Assembly: GCA_013001975.1 (NCBI GenBank)
Contig: JABDKX010000108.1
Location: 1-53,906, forward strand
DNA from: Saprospiraceae bacterium
GTDB taxonomy: Bacteria; Bacteroidota; Bacteroidia; Chitinophagales; Saprospiraceae
Length of the DNA stretch: 53,906 nt
Direction of reading: 5' to 3'
Shown: piece by piece, positions 15,999 to 25,345 of the stretch
Layout: each line of letters starts with the position of its first letter
Numbering within the stretch: the first letter of the stretch is position 1
The notes under the pieces: model-generated
The model's input: the letters and a program-made list of their open reading frames with translations, nothing else
Database searches by the model: none
What the model was told of the DNA's origin: nothing
Translations under genes and position numbers: made by a program

Positions 15999-17707
15999 TT
16001 AACAAGACTTCTAATAAACTCAATCTTATTTTATATATTATTTTAAGTTGTCCTTATTTTATTATGGCCCAATCAATATTATTGAACGAAGATCACTCCG
16101 ATTGGGAAAATGTAGATTTAGTGAGTTCAGATTTTGATGACGGACAGTTTATTGATATAAGAGAATTAAAAATTGCTAATGATGACAACTACCTCTTTCT
16201 AAGATTCAGCTTTGATCAAGAAATTATACTCCAAGATGAAAACGATATAACACTGTATCTAGACATAGATAATGAAATTACAACTGGGAATAGTTTTAAT
16301 GGCATGGGTGCAGATATCATTTTTAATTTCGGACAAAAAAGAGGTAATTTTTATGGTAACCAAATCTTCAGCATTTTTCATAATGATATAGGCCTGATCA
16401 GTTCTCCTACCGTCTCAAGTACAGAGTTTGAAATTGGTATCAAGCGACAATTTGATTTTACAAACCTCTCAATGGCTAACGATATCAAATTATTTATCAG
16501 AACCAGCAGCTTTCTTGGAGATTACATACCAAATGAAGATGAGCCAGCTTCATATCAAATGAAGGACAATATTCCATCGTTTGCAGGAGACTACAATATC
16601 TTTCCAGATCCCAATGCAGACTTCAGGGTTATGAGTTATAATGTATTGAGAGATCAAATATTTGAACCTGAAAGTAAGGATGCTTATTCAAGAATCTTAT
16701 CAACGGTTAAACCGGATATATTTTGTTTTCAAGAAATCTATGATCACAATGCAACAAGTCTCCTCAATTATTTAGAGGACTTGGACGTTATCAATACGAT
16801 TCAAGAAGAATGGTATGCCATTAAGGATGGAAGAGACTTGATAACGCTTAGCAAGTATCCGATCAAGTTTCATCGTGAAGTATTTGGCAATAGTTTTTTA
16901 GTTGCCGATGTTGATGGCCAAGATTTAATTATCATTAATTGTCATTTACCGTGTTGTGATAACAATAATGGTAGAGAAGAAGAGATAGATGCGATCTTAT
17001 CCTTTTTACGGAATGGCTTAGAGGGCAACGCACCATATCCCATTATTTCTGGTACACCATATATGATCTTGGGTGATATGAATTTCGTAGGGTTTGCCAG
17101 TCAAGTAGAAAGTTTGTTAACAGGCAATATTGACGATAATTATCGATTTGGTGATGATGTTATTTTGGATTGGGACGATGGTTTAATGACTGATGTCAAG
17201 CCACAAACAACAGGATTTCCTGCTACATTTACGTGGTACAACCCTTTTGGATCCTTCTCAGCTGGAAGGCTAGATTATTGCATTTACACAGATGCTACAA
17301 TGGAAGCTACGAATAGTTATGTGCTGAATACCAATGGATTAAGTCAATCTGAAATACAAGAAACAGGTTTAGAAATCGACGACGTTAACCAAGCTTCTGA
17401 TCATTTACCATTAATAATGGATTTTAAGCTCTTACAGACGTCTACAATCGATTTTAGTGATGAAATAACCATAGAATTAAGCCCAAATCCATTTAAAGAC
17501 TATCTAAATATCAAATCTGATAATGATGTCTATTCAATACAGCTTATAGATAACAATGGCAAAATTGTATTTTTTAAATCACTTGGTGCACACTTAGGAA
17601 AAGAAATAAACATTCAAGTTACAAATCACTTAAAATCAGGATCTTATACTGCCATAATTCATACGAAGAATGGTTATAGTTCAAAGCCGTTGATAGTTGT
17701 TAATTAG
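15995..17707 (+). CDS. Secreted endonuclease/exonuclease/phosphatase family protein with T9SS sorting domain
   Basis: 570 residues. A signal peptide (to about residue 26, FIMAQ) is followed by a CBM9-like beta-sandwich (about 30-180: NYLFLRFSFDQEI, TLYLDIDNEITTG). Next is an EEP catalytic domain (about 205-475) with FRVMSYNVLRD, FCFQEIYD (metal-binding Glu), INCHLP, ILGDMNF and the terminal SDHLPLIMDF. A T9SS type A domain ends the protein (IELSPNPFKDYLNIKS). It should be a secreted, Mg-dependent phosphodiesterase or nuclease acting on extracellular nucleic acid or phosphoesters. The 4-bp overlap (ATGA, 15995-15998) with the mobA-type gene suggests co-translation, though the functions appear unrelated. 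Confidence 0.85.
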   Translation: MINKTSNKLNLILYIILSCPYFIMAQSILLNEDHSDWENVDLVSSDFDDGQFIDIRELKIANDDNYLFLRFSFDQEIILQDENDITLYLDIDNEITTGNSFNGMGADIIFNFGQKRGNFYGNQIFSIFHNDIGLISSPTVSSTEFEIGIKRQFDFTNLSMANDIKLFIRTSSFLGDYIPNEDEPASYQMKDNIPSFAGDYNIFPDPNADFRVMSYNVLRDQIFEPESKDAYSRILSTVKPDIFCFQEIYDHNATSLLNYLEDLDVINTIQEEWYAIKDGRDLITLSKYPIKFHREVFGNSFLVADVDGQDLIIINCHLPCCDNNNGREEEIDAILSFLRNGLEGNAPYPIISGTPYMILGDMNFVGFASQVESLLTGNIDDNYRFGDDVILDWDDGLMTDVKPQTTGFPATFTWYNPFGSFSAGRLDYCIYTDATMEATNSYVLNTNGLSQSEIQETGLEIDDVNQASDHLPLIMDFKLLQTSTIDFSDEITIELSPNPFKDYLNIKSDNDVYSIQLIDNNGKIVFFKSLGAHLGKEINIQVTNHLKSGSYTAIIHTKNGYSSKPLIVVN

Positions 17708-17708
17708 G

Positions 17709-18809
17709 TTATTCTTGTTCGCCACCATTCAAACTTTGCTGCAATCCTTCCAATTCTTGCCACTTACCAGAAGCAGCTAAAGAAGCTTGTTCAGGCCATG
17801 TTTGAGGATTATGCATTTTATATCTAGGACCTTCTGCTAACAAAATAGACCTTAGGACATCTGGCGTAGTATCTGCCAATGCCCAATAACTCTTAATGCC
17901 TGAGTTACTTAATATTGAAGATATCTTTGGACCTATACCCTCTATCTTTTTCAAATCATCGACTCTGTTGGGATCTCGCTGAAGAATCCGTCTTTCCACT
18001 ATATCAGACTCCATTTTTGTCCTGGTTTCATTAACAAGCGTTTTTGAAACTTCTACCGTGTCCAAGTTTTCCATGGCCTTTCTTAGTAAATCTAAGTCCA
18101 CACGCTTAACAACTTCTACTTCTTTAACTATTTCAATAGGAACCTCACGAATGACCTCAACCTCAACTTCTTTGATGACTTCGACTGGCACTTCTTTTAT
18201 GACTTCCTTTATTATTTCTTTTTCAACAATAACTTCAACAGGGACTTCTTTTATAACTTCAACTTCTTTGATTACTTCTACAGGAACCTCTACAACAACT
18301 TCTTTGATGACCTCAACTTCTTTGATAACCTCAATTTCATTGACCATTTCTACAGGAACTTCTCTTATAACTTCTACCTCATTGATAACTCTTTTTTCTT
18401 GAGCGACGGGTACTTCTTTTATTACCTCTATTTCTCTAATAACATCTACCTCTTTTATTACCTCGACTTGTACTTCTTTAACGACTTCAACTTCTTTTAT
18501 AACTTCTTTATACTCTACATTAGATTTTGCATCAGATTTGTACTTTTCGTATTCATGTTTAATTGAAGTAAGTGAAGAGGTAACATTTTTGTACTCATCT
18601 GTTAAAGATTGATACAAGTTTTCAACCTCATTTAATTTAGCTGAGTCTTTCTCAGATTGAGATTTTAGTTTTGCCAAATCAGATTTCTGAGCAGAAATAT
18701 TGCTTAATAATTCTTCTACCTTACTATTCCCTATACTTTTCCCAAGTAAAAATCCCAGTAATGTAGATCCTGCCATCAAAAGCAACGGTAACCATATACT
18801 AATACTCAT
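17709..18809 (-). CDS. Membrane-anchored repetitive coiled-coil protein with C-terminal helix-hairpin-helix domain
   Basis: 366 residues. An N-terminal transmembrane helix (SIWLPLLLMAGSTLLGFLLG) is followed by a coiled coil (about 30-95) and then about 145 residues of degenerate repeats on the theme EVIKEVPVE / EVIKEVEV. The C-terminal about 80 residues carry DLKKIEGIGPKISSILSNSG, a classic helix-hairpin-helix core, and RYKMHNPQTWPEQA. This tail resembles HhH modules found in other Bacteroidota coiled-coil proteins; whether it binds DNA or protein is unknown. The alternating Val/Glu/Lys repeat could form an extended beta or helical rod. It follows the OmpA-like gene by 27 bp, suggesting a shared envelope role. 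Confidence 0.7.
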   Translation of the reverse strand: MSISIWLPLLLMAGSTLLGFLLGKSIGNSKVEELLSNISAQKSDLAKLKSQSEKDSAKLNEVENLYQSLTDEYKNVTSSLTSIKHEYEKYKSDAKSNVEYKEVIKEVEVVKEVQVEVIKEVDVIREIEVIKEVPVAQEKRVINEVEVIREVPVEMVNEIEVIKEVEVIKEVVVEVPVEVIKEVEVIKEVPVEVIVEKEIIKEVIKEVPVEVIKEVEVEVIREVPIEIVKEVEVVKRVDLDLLRKAMENLDTVEVSKTLVNETRTKMESDIVERRILQRDPNRVDDLKKIEGIGPKISSILSNSGIKSYWALADTTPDVLRSILLAEGPRYKMHNPQTWPEQASLAASGKWQELEGLQQSLNGGEQE

Positions 18810-18836
18810 GATTGTTCGTTTATTTTTTTTAATAAC

Positions 18837-19337
18837 TTATTGCCCGAAAGCAACGACAACACCTTTCTGTAATACATCGCCATCAAAGCAATTTGGATTG
18901 GCCAATTTAGCTGAAGCAAGTAATTGACTTGAGTTTACACCTAGCGTCAAAAAATATGTTTTCACACTATATGCTCTTGCCAATCCTAGATTTTCATATT
19001 CTGTTTGATTGGTTTCATCCTCTAAGAAAAGTCCCTTTATCTTCATTTTCCTTTTAGGATTTTCATCCAAATATTTACCAATACTCAGAAGTAATTCTTC
19101 AAATTCTGGAGAAAGTAAATAATGATCAAAACTGTTACGTGAAAACTTAAAATTCTCTAATGATACTTTCTTGAAATCACCATCTTTAAATAACAATGCA
19201 GGTTTACAAGGTTCACCTTTTAGCAAAGGAGTCGCTTCAATTTGACTTTCACCAGAATTATTAGAGATATATTTATTACAAAGAAAGTATCCCAGTACAA
19301 ACCAGATTATTATTAATGCAATATATAATGGTCTCAT
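18837..19337 (-). CDS. OmpA-like domain protein, membrane anchored
   Basis: 166 residues. One N-terminal transmembrane helix (LYIALIIIWFVLGYFLC) anchors a periplasmic domain. Residues about 85-160 resemble the OmpA C-terminal fold: a strand-helix-strand start, then LGLARAYSVKTYFLTLGVNSSQL, which matches the helix before the last strands in OmpA/Pal proteins. Peptidoglycan binding is the usual function, but the Asp and Arg that bind diaminopimelate are not obvious, so this is uncertain. It is upstream of the coiled-coil/HhH gene in one transcription unit. Confidence 0.6.
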   Translation of the reverse strand: MRPLYIALIIIWFVLGYFLCNKYISNNSGESQIEATPLLKGEPCKPALLFKDGDFKKVSLENFKFSRNSFDHYLLSPEFEELLLSIGKYLDENPKRKMKIKGLFLEDETNQTEYENLGLARAYSVKTYFLTLGVNSSQLLASAKLANPNCFDGDVLQKGVVVAFGQ

Positions 19338-19519
19338 TTGAAATCATTTTTAAATACATAAGGATAAATACAGAAAATCTTTGCAAGATTCTCTAAGTAG
19401 TTTTTAACAACGTGGTTTTTGAGTTTGGAATATGTTGAATATAAAATTGACTTTATTCGCTTTGCGTCCATTACAGGAGCAGGCGCTAAGCCATGGTAAA
19501 AAGAGATTAATGCATTCAT
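19334..19519 (-). CDS. Possible small protein upstream of the OmpA-like gene
   Basis: A 61-codon ORF whose stop overlaps the OmpA-like start by 4 bp (19334-19337). The product is basic and has no signal peptide or recognised motif. The overlap is the only support; it could be a coupled leader ORF or chance. Not similar to any family I recognise. Confidence 0.25.
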   Translation of the reverse strand: MNALISFYHGLAPAPVMDAKRIKSILYSTYSKLKNHVVKNYLENLAKIFCIYPYVFKNDFK

Positions 19520-19647
19520 AAAACAGGTATTCCAACCTTTTTTAATCCAATTTCCGTTCCAAAAACTACTAAATCATTCAATAACCCTCAATTTTGAAGA
19601 ATATATAAAGTCAATATTTATCTTTAAGCCATAAAATCTATTGATCT

Positions 19648-21009
19648 ATGCCAAAATTATTATCCCTTATTATTTCACTAACTTTCGGGTTAACATCAAT
19701 CATAGCACAATCACCTCCTCAATCGGATTCTAGAATGTATGATATAATTGATGCTGTGTCAGCTGAGAGAATTCAAGGCGATATTGAGAAATTGGTCAGT
19801 TTTGGTACACGTCATACGTTATCTGATACCGTTTCTAATGAACGTGGTATTGGAGCAGCGAGACGATGGATCAAGTCAGAATTTGAATCTATTTCGGAAT
19901 CATGCGATAACTGCTTGGAAGTCAAATATCACAAAGGCTTGGTTAAAGAAGGTGAGTCACGAAGAATACCTACAGAAACTTGGATTGTAAATGTATTGGC
20001 TATTAAAAGAGGTAGCCAATTTCCTAACAGATATATCATCATGTCTGGTGATATTGATTCCAGAGTAAGCAATCCCTTAGATGGTGAATCAGATTCACCT
20101 GGCGCCAATGACAATGCATCAGGTATGGCCGGCGTCATTGAAGCAGCTCGCGTATTGTCTAAATATGATTTTCCTTGTTCTATTATATTTGCAGGTCTGT
20201 CTGGAGAGGAACAAGGTCTGTTTGGAGGAAAATTTTTAGCTGCAGACGCTAAAGATGCTGGATGGGATATTATTGGGGTTTTAAACAACGATATGATTGG
20301 AAATATTCATGGAATTGATGGTGTCATTGACAACACGAGCTTCCGAATATTTTCTGAACCAATGCCCCCAAACTCAAGCGAGCAAGCACTGATATGGAAT
20401 CGATTCTATGGAGGTGAAACAGATGGTCCATCAAGACAATTGGCAAGGTATGTAGACAAAATGACTTCACAATATTGCACCAATCTTAAAGGAACGATGA
20501 TTTATCGCTTGGACAGATTTGGTAGAGGCGGTCATCACCGTCCTTTTAATGATGAAGGTTTCCCCGGGATTAGAATCATGGAGACACATGAAAATTACAC
20601 GATGCAACACCAGGACATCAGAACTGAAAATGGCATTGCTTATGGCGATGTCATTGAAGGTGTAGACTTCGATTATGCTGCAAAATTGACTGGCGTTAAT
20701 GCAATCTGCTTAGCTGGTTTAGCATGGGCACCTAAGCAACCTGCATTTGTTATGATAGGTGGTGCAGTTAAACCATCTACAAAGTTGAAATGGGATCCTG
20801 TTGATGACGAGAATATACATGGTTATAAAGTATATTGGCGAAATACAACTTCTCCTCAGTGGGAATTCTCAAAGTGGGTTGGAAAAAACACAGATGTCAC
20901 ACTAAAAAATATCATAATTGATAATTACCTTTTTGGTGTTGCCAGTGTCAACAGCCAGGGCAATGAAAGCGTCGTTGTTTATCCTAAAACGTTAATACCT
21001 AGAAGATAG
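19648..21009 (+). CDS. Secreted M28 family zinc aminopeptidase-like protein
   Basis: 453 residues with a signal peptide ending SIIAQ (about residue 21). The M28 di-zinc site is visible in order: MSGDIDSR, GANDNASGMAGVIEAARVL (bridging Asp), AGLSGEEQGLFGG (Glu base and Glu ligand), LNNDMIGN (Asp) and a His-rich segment GGHHRPFNDEG ... METHENY. Residues about 370-453 form an Fn3-like module (KLKWDPVDDENIHGYKVYWR). No T9SS tail is present, so it is probably periplasmic or released. It would remove N-terminal amino acids from peptides. It converges with the FG-GAP gene, leaving one base between stops. Confidence 0.87.
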   Translation: MPKLLSLIISLTFGLTSIIAQSPPQSDSRMYDIIDAVSAERIQGDIEKLVSFGTRHTLSDTVSNERGIGAARRWIKSEFESISESCDNCLEVKYHKGLVKEGESRRIPTETWIVNVLAIKRGSQFPNRYIIMSGDIDSRVSNPLDGESDSPGANDNASGMAGVIEAARVLSKYDFPCSIIFAGLSGEEQGLFGGKFLAADAKDAGWDIIGVLNNDMIGNIHGIDGVIDNTSFRIFSEPMPPNSSEQALIWNRFYGGETDGPSRQLARYVDKMTSQYCTNLKGTMIYRLDRFGRGGHHRPFNDEGFPGIRIMETHENYTMQHQDIRTENGIAYGDVIEGVDFDYAAKLTGVNAICLAGLAWAPKQPAFVMIGGAVKPSTKLKWDPVDDENIHGYKVYWRNTTSPQWEFSKWVGKNTDVTLKNIIIDNYLFGVASVNSQGNESVVVYPKTLIPRR

Positions 21010-21010
21010 A

Positions 21011-24000
21011 TTAGTAAGTATATATTTGCATTGCATCATTATTATTTGCAATAACTAATAATGATTGGTTTTTACTTTTAATCAGAGCGACATCGCGGAC
21101 ATCTTTATCAGCTGAAACGCCTGTTTTTTCATTTCTAGAAACGACGAAATTACCAGAATCATCCATCGTCACCAAGCATCCTTTTCCAGCGTCAGAACGT
21201 GTGGTTTCAACTTCTCTGTTATACATATTTCCAGCTAAGAAAATATCTGTCTTACCGTCTTTATCAAAATCGTCTACTGCTATACCGTAAACTGGAGATA
21301 TTTGAGCTTCACCAGGTAATACGACTTGCTCAAACGACTTACCCTTATTGATGAAAATACTGTTTGAAAAAGTTTGAGCTTCCTGGAGAACAGTTTGATC
21401 TGTAATCAATCCATCTAAGACGTCAGTTATTTCAGCTGATCCAAAATCGCTGTATGATTTAAATTTATCACTTACAAACGGCATCTGTTGAGAAGAACAT
21501 TGTCTCCCTCTTACTGGATAACATTTATCGCCTTCGTAGTAACCCAGATATACATCGTTGCTACCATTTTTATCAAAATCATCGACAAAGAGTTTGAATG
21601 GTTTATCTACAGATGCTTTATATTTAATATTATGTCCAAGGTTTCCAGCTATGATATCCAAATCATTGTCACCATCCACATCAGCTATTTCAATGGCATT
21701 CCACCAACCCTTAGTATTCTTCAAGTTAAAATTCTCTGTGATTTCTTTTAAGCCATCTTTTGAAGAACTATAGATTTGTATTGGCATCCACTCTCCTACC
21801 GTTATTAACTCTAGTTTTCCATCGCCATTGATATCCGCCACTTTTCCGTCAGTCACCATGCCATAATTCTCAAAGAAAGGTGCCTTGACTTTTGTCACAT
21901 CAACATATCTTTCGCCATTATTTTCTAATAAAAAACTATTGACTTTTCGACCATATTTTCCTGGTTGCTGTCTGCCTCCTACAAATAAATCCAAATCGCC
22001 GTCACCATCATAATCAAATGGCACAACTGTAGAAGTACTCACTTTTATATTGGGTAATAAATTAGATTTTGTAAATGCGCCTTTGCCATTATTTATATAA
22101 AGTCTGTCTAAATATCCTGTTGTCCCTTCTTTATACTCAGAGCCACCACTGCAAACATAAAGGTCTAAATCATTATCGTTATCAAAATCAAAAAATACAG
22201 CACCACCATCTTCAAAGCCAGCATCTATTGCAGGAAATGCATTAATTGATTGAAATTGCTTGTCGTTAATACCTGCCAGTAATTGTGCTTTATTTCCTGC
22301 TGAACCACCTAAATAAATATCCGTGAATCCATCATTATTGACATCACCTTGTGCCATAATTGGTCCTAAGGTAGAAGTTTTATAAGGCAATAATATTTCA
22401 CGCTTATAATCATTATACTCATTCTCTATATGTACAAGATTATTATTAGGTAACGCTCTAAAGATGCCTTTAGAACCAGATTTTTTATTGTTACCTGATG
22501 ATGCTTCACTATATTTTACAACCAAGGTTTGGTTTGCTTTAATATCACTCAGATCGGTCACTTTATTATCAGGCCAAATTACTTTCAATTGATCAACACT
22601 TTTATCTTTACCAAGCCCAAAATGCACCATTGTTTGACAAGAAGACATATATCCTCTATAAGGCGTCATCTCAATTGCTTGTGTGCTGCCTCCCGCAGAT
22701 ACTTCAATTCTAGCATTAATCCCTTTTTTATTATTAGGACTTCCCTCCAGATTAATTGAAAGATAATTGTTTATCAGTTTTTCATTAGCAGTATTCTTGT
22801 AAAGGCTGGCTTCCATACTCATATTATTGATAATCATATCCAAGTCTCCATCATTATCGAAATCTGCATATGCTGCTCCTTGTGACCAAGTTGGCGTTCC
22901 CAGTCCCCAAGTGTTTGTTTGTTTAGAAAAATTTAATCCACCTTCATTTTTATAAATGAAATTGGCAATTTTTTGTGTTGGTGCTTTTTTAGATATTTCT
23001 AATGGATCAATACCTAAATTCTTTTGGTTAGGATTTTTTGCTTTCTTCTTCCTTTCTTCAAATAATTTTTTCCGCCAGATTTGAAAATCCTTGTTACGCA
23101 TCTCCTTTATCAATCCGTTTGTCACTACGAGATCTTTCAATCCATCTTGGTCAAAATCCACAAACAATGGTGACCAACTCCAATCTGTATTTGAAATTCC
23201 TGATAACTGCGCAATTTCACTGAAAGTCTCATCGCCATTATTTAATTGCATGGCATTAAACATATATTGATAATGATATCCATTGCGTGCTAAAGCAAAA
23301 AATTTCTCAGGATTCATTCCAGACATATTTGTTTTTTGTCTGTAATTATCTTCCGCTACCATATCAGCAACATAGACGTCCAAATGTCCATCATTATTTA
23401 TGTCTGCAATATCCACACCCATACTGAAATTACTCATGTGCTTTAAAGAACTGTCTGTAATGTTTTTAAATGTGCCATTTCCATTATTTTTATAAAGGAT
23501 ATCTGGTTCATCATAATCACATGCCACATAAATATCAGTTAAGCCATCTTGGTTAAAATCAAATGCAGTTGCACTTAAACTGTATGCATAATTTGTTATT
23601 CCTGAAAAGTCTGTAACATCGACAAATTTTCCATTATTGTTTTTGTATAACCTATCTGTAAAACTGTAATCGACTTTTCCTTTGAGTCTTGTTTTTTCTG
23701 CTAATGAATTAGGCGGTTGATTGGCAAGGTAAACATCCAAATCTCCATCATTGTCATAATCAAAGAAATTTGCCATAATACCATATCCGTTATCATTTAA
23801 GCCCATTTCTTTGGCCTTGTTTGTAAACGTACCATCTCCATTATTTATATAGAAGACATTTTCTCTTTTGCTGGCATCATCATATAGAAACTTACAAACA
23901 TAGATATCATCAAATCCATCATTGTTAATATCAACCACGGCTACTCCAGTGGACCAATTCATTGGGTTGATACCACTTTTAGCTGAAACGTCTTCAAACT

Positions 24001-24322
24001 TGAAATCGCCTTTGTTTCTATACAGCTTATCGCCTTCCATATTCGAAGCAAAATAGATATCCATCAATCCATCATTATCGGCATCTAAAACAGCAACGCC
24101 TGCTCCTTGTAACATACCATCAAAAGTGATCACATTAATCGCTGGATCCTCTTTGATTCTATTATTAAACGTGATACCAGATACAGAAGAAGGGATTTCT
24201 TCTAAGAATTGCACCTTAGAAGTATCATCAGGATAAACACGTGAATCGGCATTATCTTCAGAACAACCAATAATTACAATTGAAAAGACTAATAAATAAC
24301 CTATATATTTTATCATCAACAA
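21011..24322 (-). CDS. FG-GAP/VCBS repeat lipoprotein with ASPIC/UnbV domain
   Basis: 1103 residues. Lipobox VIIGC with C20 as lipid site. Many FG-GAP/VCBS repeats of the form DxDNDGxxDIY (for example VAVLDADNDGLMDIYFAS, ANFFDYDNDGDLDVYLAN) build one or two calcium-binding propellers. Between them an ASPIC/UnbV domain (about 530-605) has GINARIEVSAGGSTQ and PYRGYMSSCQTMVHFGLG. Such proteins are common in Bacteroidota next to SusC/SusD pairs; here neither neighbour is one. Surface attachment or polymer binding is likely but unproven. A second ATG two codons in is an alternative start. Confidence 0.85.
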   Translation of the reverse strand: MLMIKYIGYLLVFSIVIIGCSEDNADSRVYPDDTSKVQFLEEIPSSVSGITFNNRIKEDPAINVITFDGMLQGAGVAVLDADNDGLMDIYFASNMEGDKLYRNKGDFKFEDVSAKSGINPMNWSTGVAVVDINNDGFDDIYVCKFLYDDASKRENVFYINNGDGTFTNKAKEMGLNDNGYGIMANFFDYDNDGDLDVYLANQPPNSLAEKTRLKGKVDYSFTDRLYKNNNGKFVDVTDFSGITNYAYSLSATAFDFNQDGLTDIYVACDYDEPDILYKNNGNGTFKNITDSSLKHMSNFSMGVDIADINNDGHLDVYVADMVAEDNYRQKTNMSGMNPEKFFALARNGYHYQYMFNAMQLNNGDETFSEIAQLSGISNTDWSWSPLFVDFDQDGLKDLVVTNGLIKEMRNKDFQIWRKKLFEERKKKAKNPNQKNLGIDPLEISKKAPTQKIANFIYKNEGGLNFSKQTNTWGLGTPTWSQGAAYADFDNDGDLDMIINNMSMEASLYKNTANEKLINNYLSINLEGSPNNKKGINARIEVSAGGSTQAIEMTPYRGYMSSCQTMVHFGLGKDKSVDQLKVIWPDNKVTDLSDIKANQTLVVKYSEASSGNNKKSGSKGIFRALPNNNLVHIENEYNDYKREILLPYKTSTLGPIMAQGDVNNDGFTDIYLGGSAGNKAQLLAGINDKQFQSINAFPAIDAGFEDGGAVFFDFDNDNDLDLYVCSGGSEYKEGTTGYLDRLYINNGKGAFTKSNLLPNIKVSTSTVVPFDYDGDGDLDLFVGGRQQPGKYGRKVNSFLLENNGERYVDVTKVKAPFFENYGMVTDGKVADINGDGKLELITVGEWMPIQIYSSSKDGLKEITENFNLKNTKGWWNAIEIADVDGDNDLDIIAGNLGHNIKYKASVDKPFKLFVDDFDKNGSNDVYLGYYEGDKCYPVRGRQCSSQQMPFVSDKFKSYSDFGSAEITDVLDGLITDQTVLQEAQTFSNSIFINKGKSFEQVVLPGEAQISPVYGIAVDDFDKDGKTDIFLAGNMYNREVETTRSDAGKGCLVTMDDSGNFVVSRNEKTGVSADKDVRDVALIKSKNQSLLVIANNNDAMQIYTY

Positions 24323-24382
24323 CTTAGCTTTAATGACACAAATATATAAATAGTATCTAAGACAATTAAGCCTTAAAAGACA

Positions 24383-25285
24383 CTAAAAGCGGCTTAATTT
24401 ACTTGCTGGGAATAAGACATTGATTGATTTGGGTAACAATTCAAAATTTAGCGGTTTACTAAACTCAAAACTCTCTCCATCAATGTGAAAATAGTATGGA
24501 TATTTTGATTCAATTGTAACCGTCTTACATTTTTCAATAGAAACCAATCGGCTTTTATGTAAGCTGTTGTTTAACATGCGCCATGTTGACAATAATATTC
24601 TAAATATAGATGCCTTTTTGATAAACACGACATCAAGGAGTCCGTCTGTCATTTCAGCTAGAGGCGCTACTGTAAAGTTATAGCCATACATCGCTGCGTT
24701 TGCCACAGCAATGGTAGTAAAGGGTCCTTCAATGGATTTATTGTTCAATTTTACTGTGAATTCTGGAGCTTTAAAGTTGAATATTTCTTTTCTAACCAGG
24801 TTGAAATACATTTTAAAGCCTCGTTTTTCTCCTTCATGGGCTTTGAAAGCTATTAAAGCATCAAATCCTACACCTGCCAGATTTAAGAAAAATCTATCAT
24901 TGACTGTACAAGAGTCAATACATTTCGATTCTGCAGTATTTAGAATTTTAATGGCTTTTTTGATGTTTCGCCCCAGACCAATATGCATGGCAAAACCATT
25001 ACCGGATCCATAAGGAATAATACCTAAAGCTGTTTTTTGATTGACAATAGATTTGGCGACTTCATTGACTGTTCCATCGCCTCCACATGCCACCACGATA
25101 TCAGTATGGCTTTCAACAGCTTGCTGAGCTAAAACAGAGGCATGACCAGCAGATTCAGTGAATTGCAATTCATAATCAAACTTGGACTTATCCAAATATT
25201 GATCAATCAGGGTTGGCAAGGCATTTTTGCTTTTTGCTCCTGAAAAAGGATTTACAATGAAAACGATTTTTTGTTTAGAATACAT
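24383..25285 (-). CDS. Diacylglycerol kinase-type lipid kinase (YegS/BmrU family)
   Basis: 300 residues, the usual length. The ATP-binding catalytic core is clear: VFIVNPFSGAKSKN near the N-terminus, VACGGDGTVNEVAKSIV (GGDGT), and LGIIPYGSGNGFAMHIG. The C-terminal lobe has FLNLAGVGFDALIA, EMTDGLLDVVFI and FHIDGE. It phosphorylates a lipid such as diacylglycerol, sphingosine-like long-chain base or phosphatidylglycerol at the inner membrane. Bacteroidota make sphingolipids, so a long-chain-base kinase is possible, but the substrate cannot be read from sequence. Confidence 0.85.
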   Translation of the reverse strand: MYSKQKIVFIVNPFSGAKSKNALPTLIDQYLDKSKFDYELQFTESAGHASVLAQQAVESHTDIVVACGGDGTVNEVAKSIVNQKTALGIIPYGSGNGFAMHIGLGRNIKKAIKILNTAESKCIDSCTVNDRFFLNLAGVGFDALIAFKAHEGEKRGFKMYFNLVRKEIFNFKAPEFTVKLNNKSIEGPFTTIAVANAAMYGYNFTVAPLAEMTDGLLDVVFIKKASIFRILLSTWRMLNNSLHKSRLVSIEKCKTVTIESKYPYYFHIDGESFEFSKPLNFELLPKSINVLFPASKLSRF

Positions 25286-25345
25286 TTCTTTTTTCTACCT
25301 ATTGGGAGAGCAAAGATAATTTATTCATGGACATTGGGTTATAAA

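Noticed and set aside
18058-18402. Plus-strand Ser/Thr-rich ORF
   Set aside because: Antisense reading of the EVIKEV repeat region; low-complexity composition with no motif and no independent start context.
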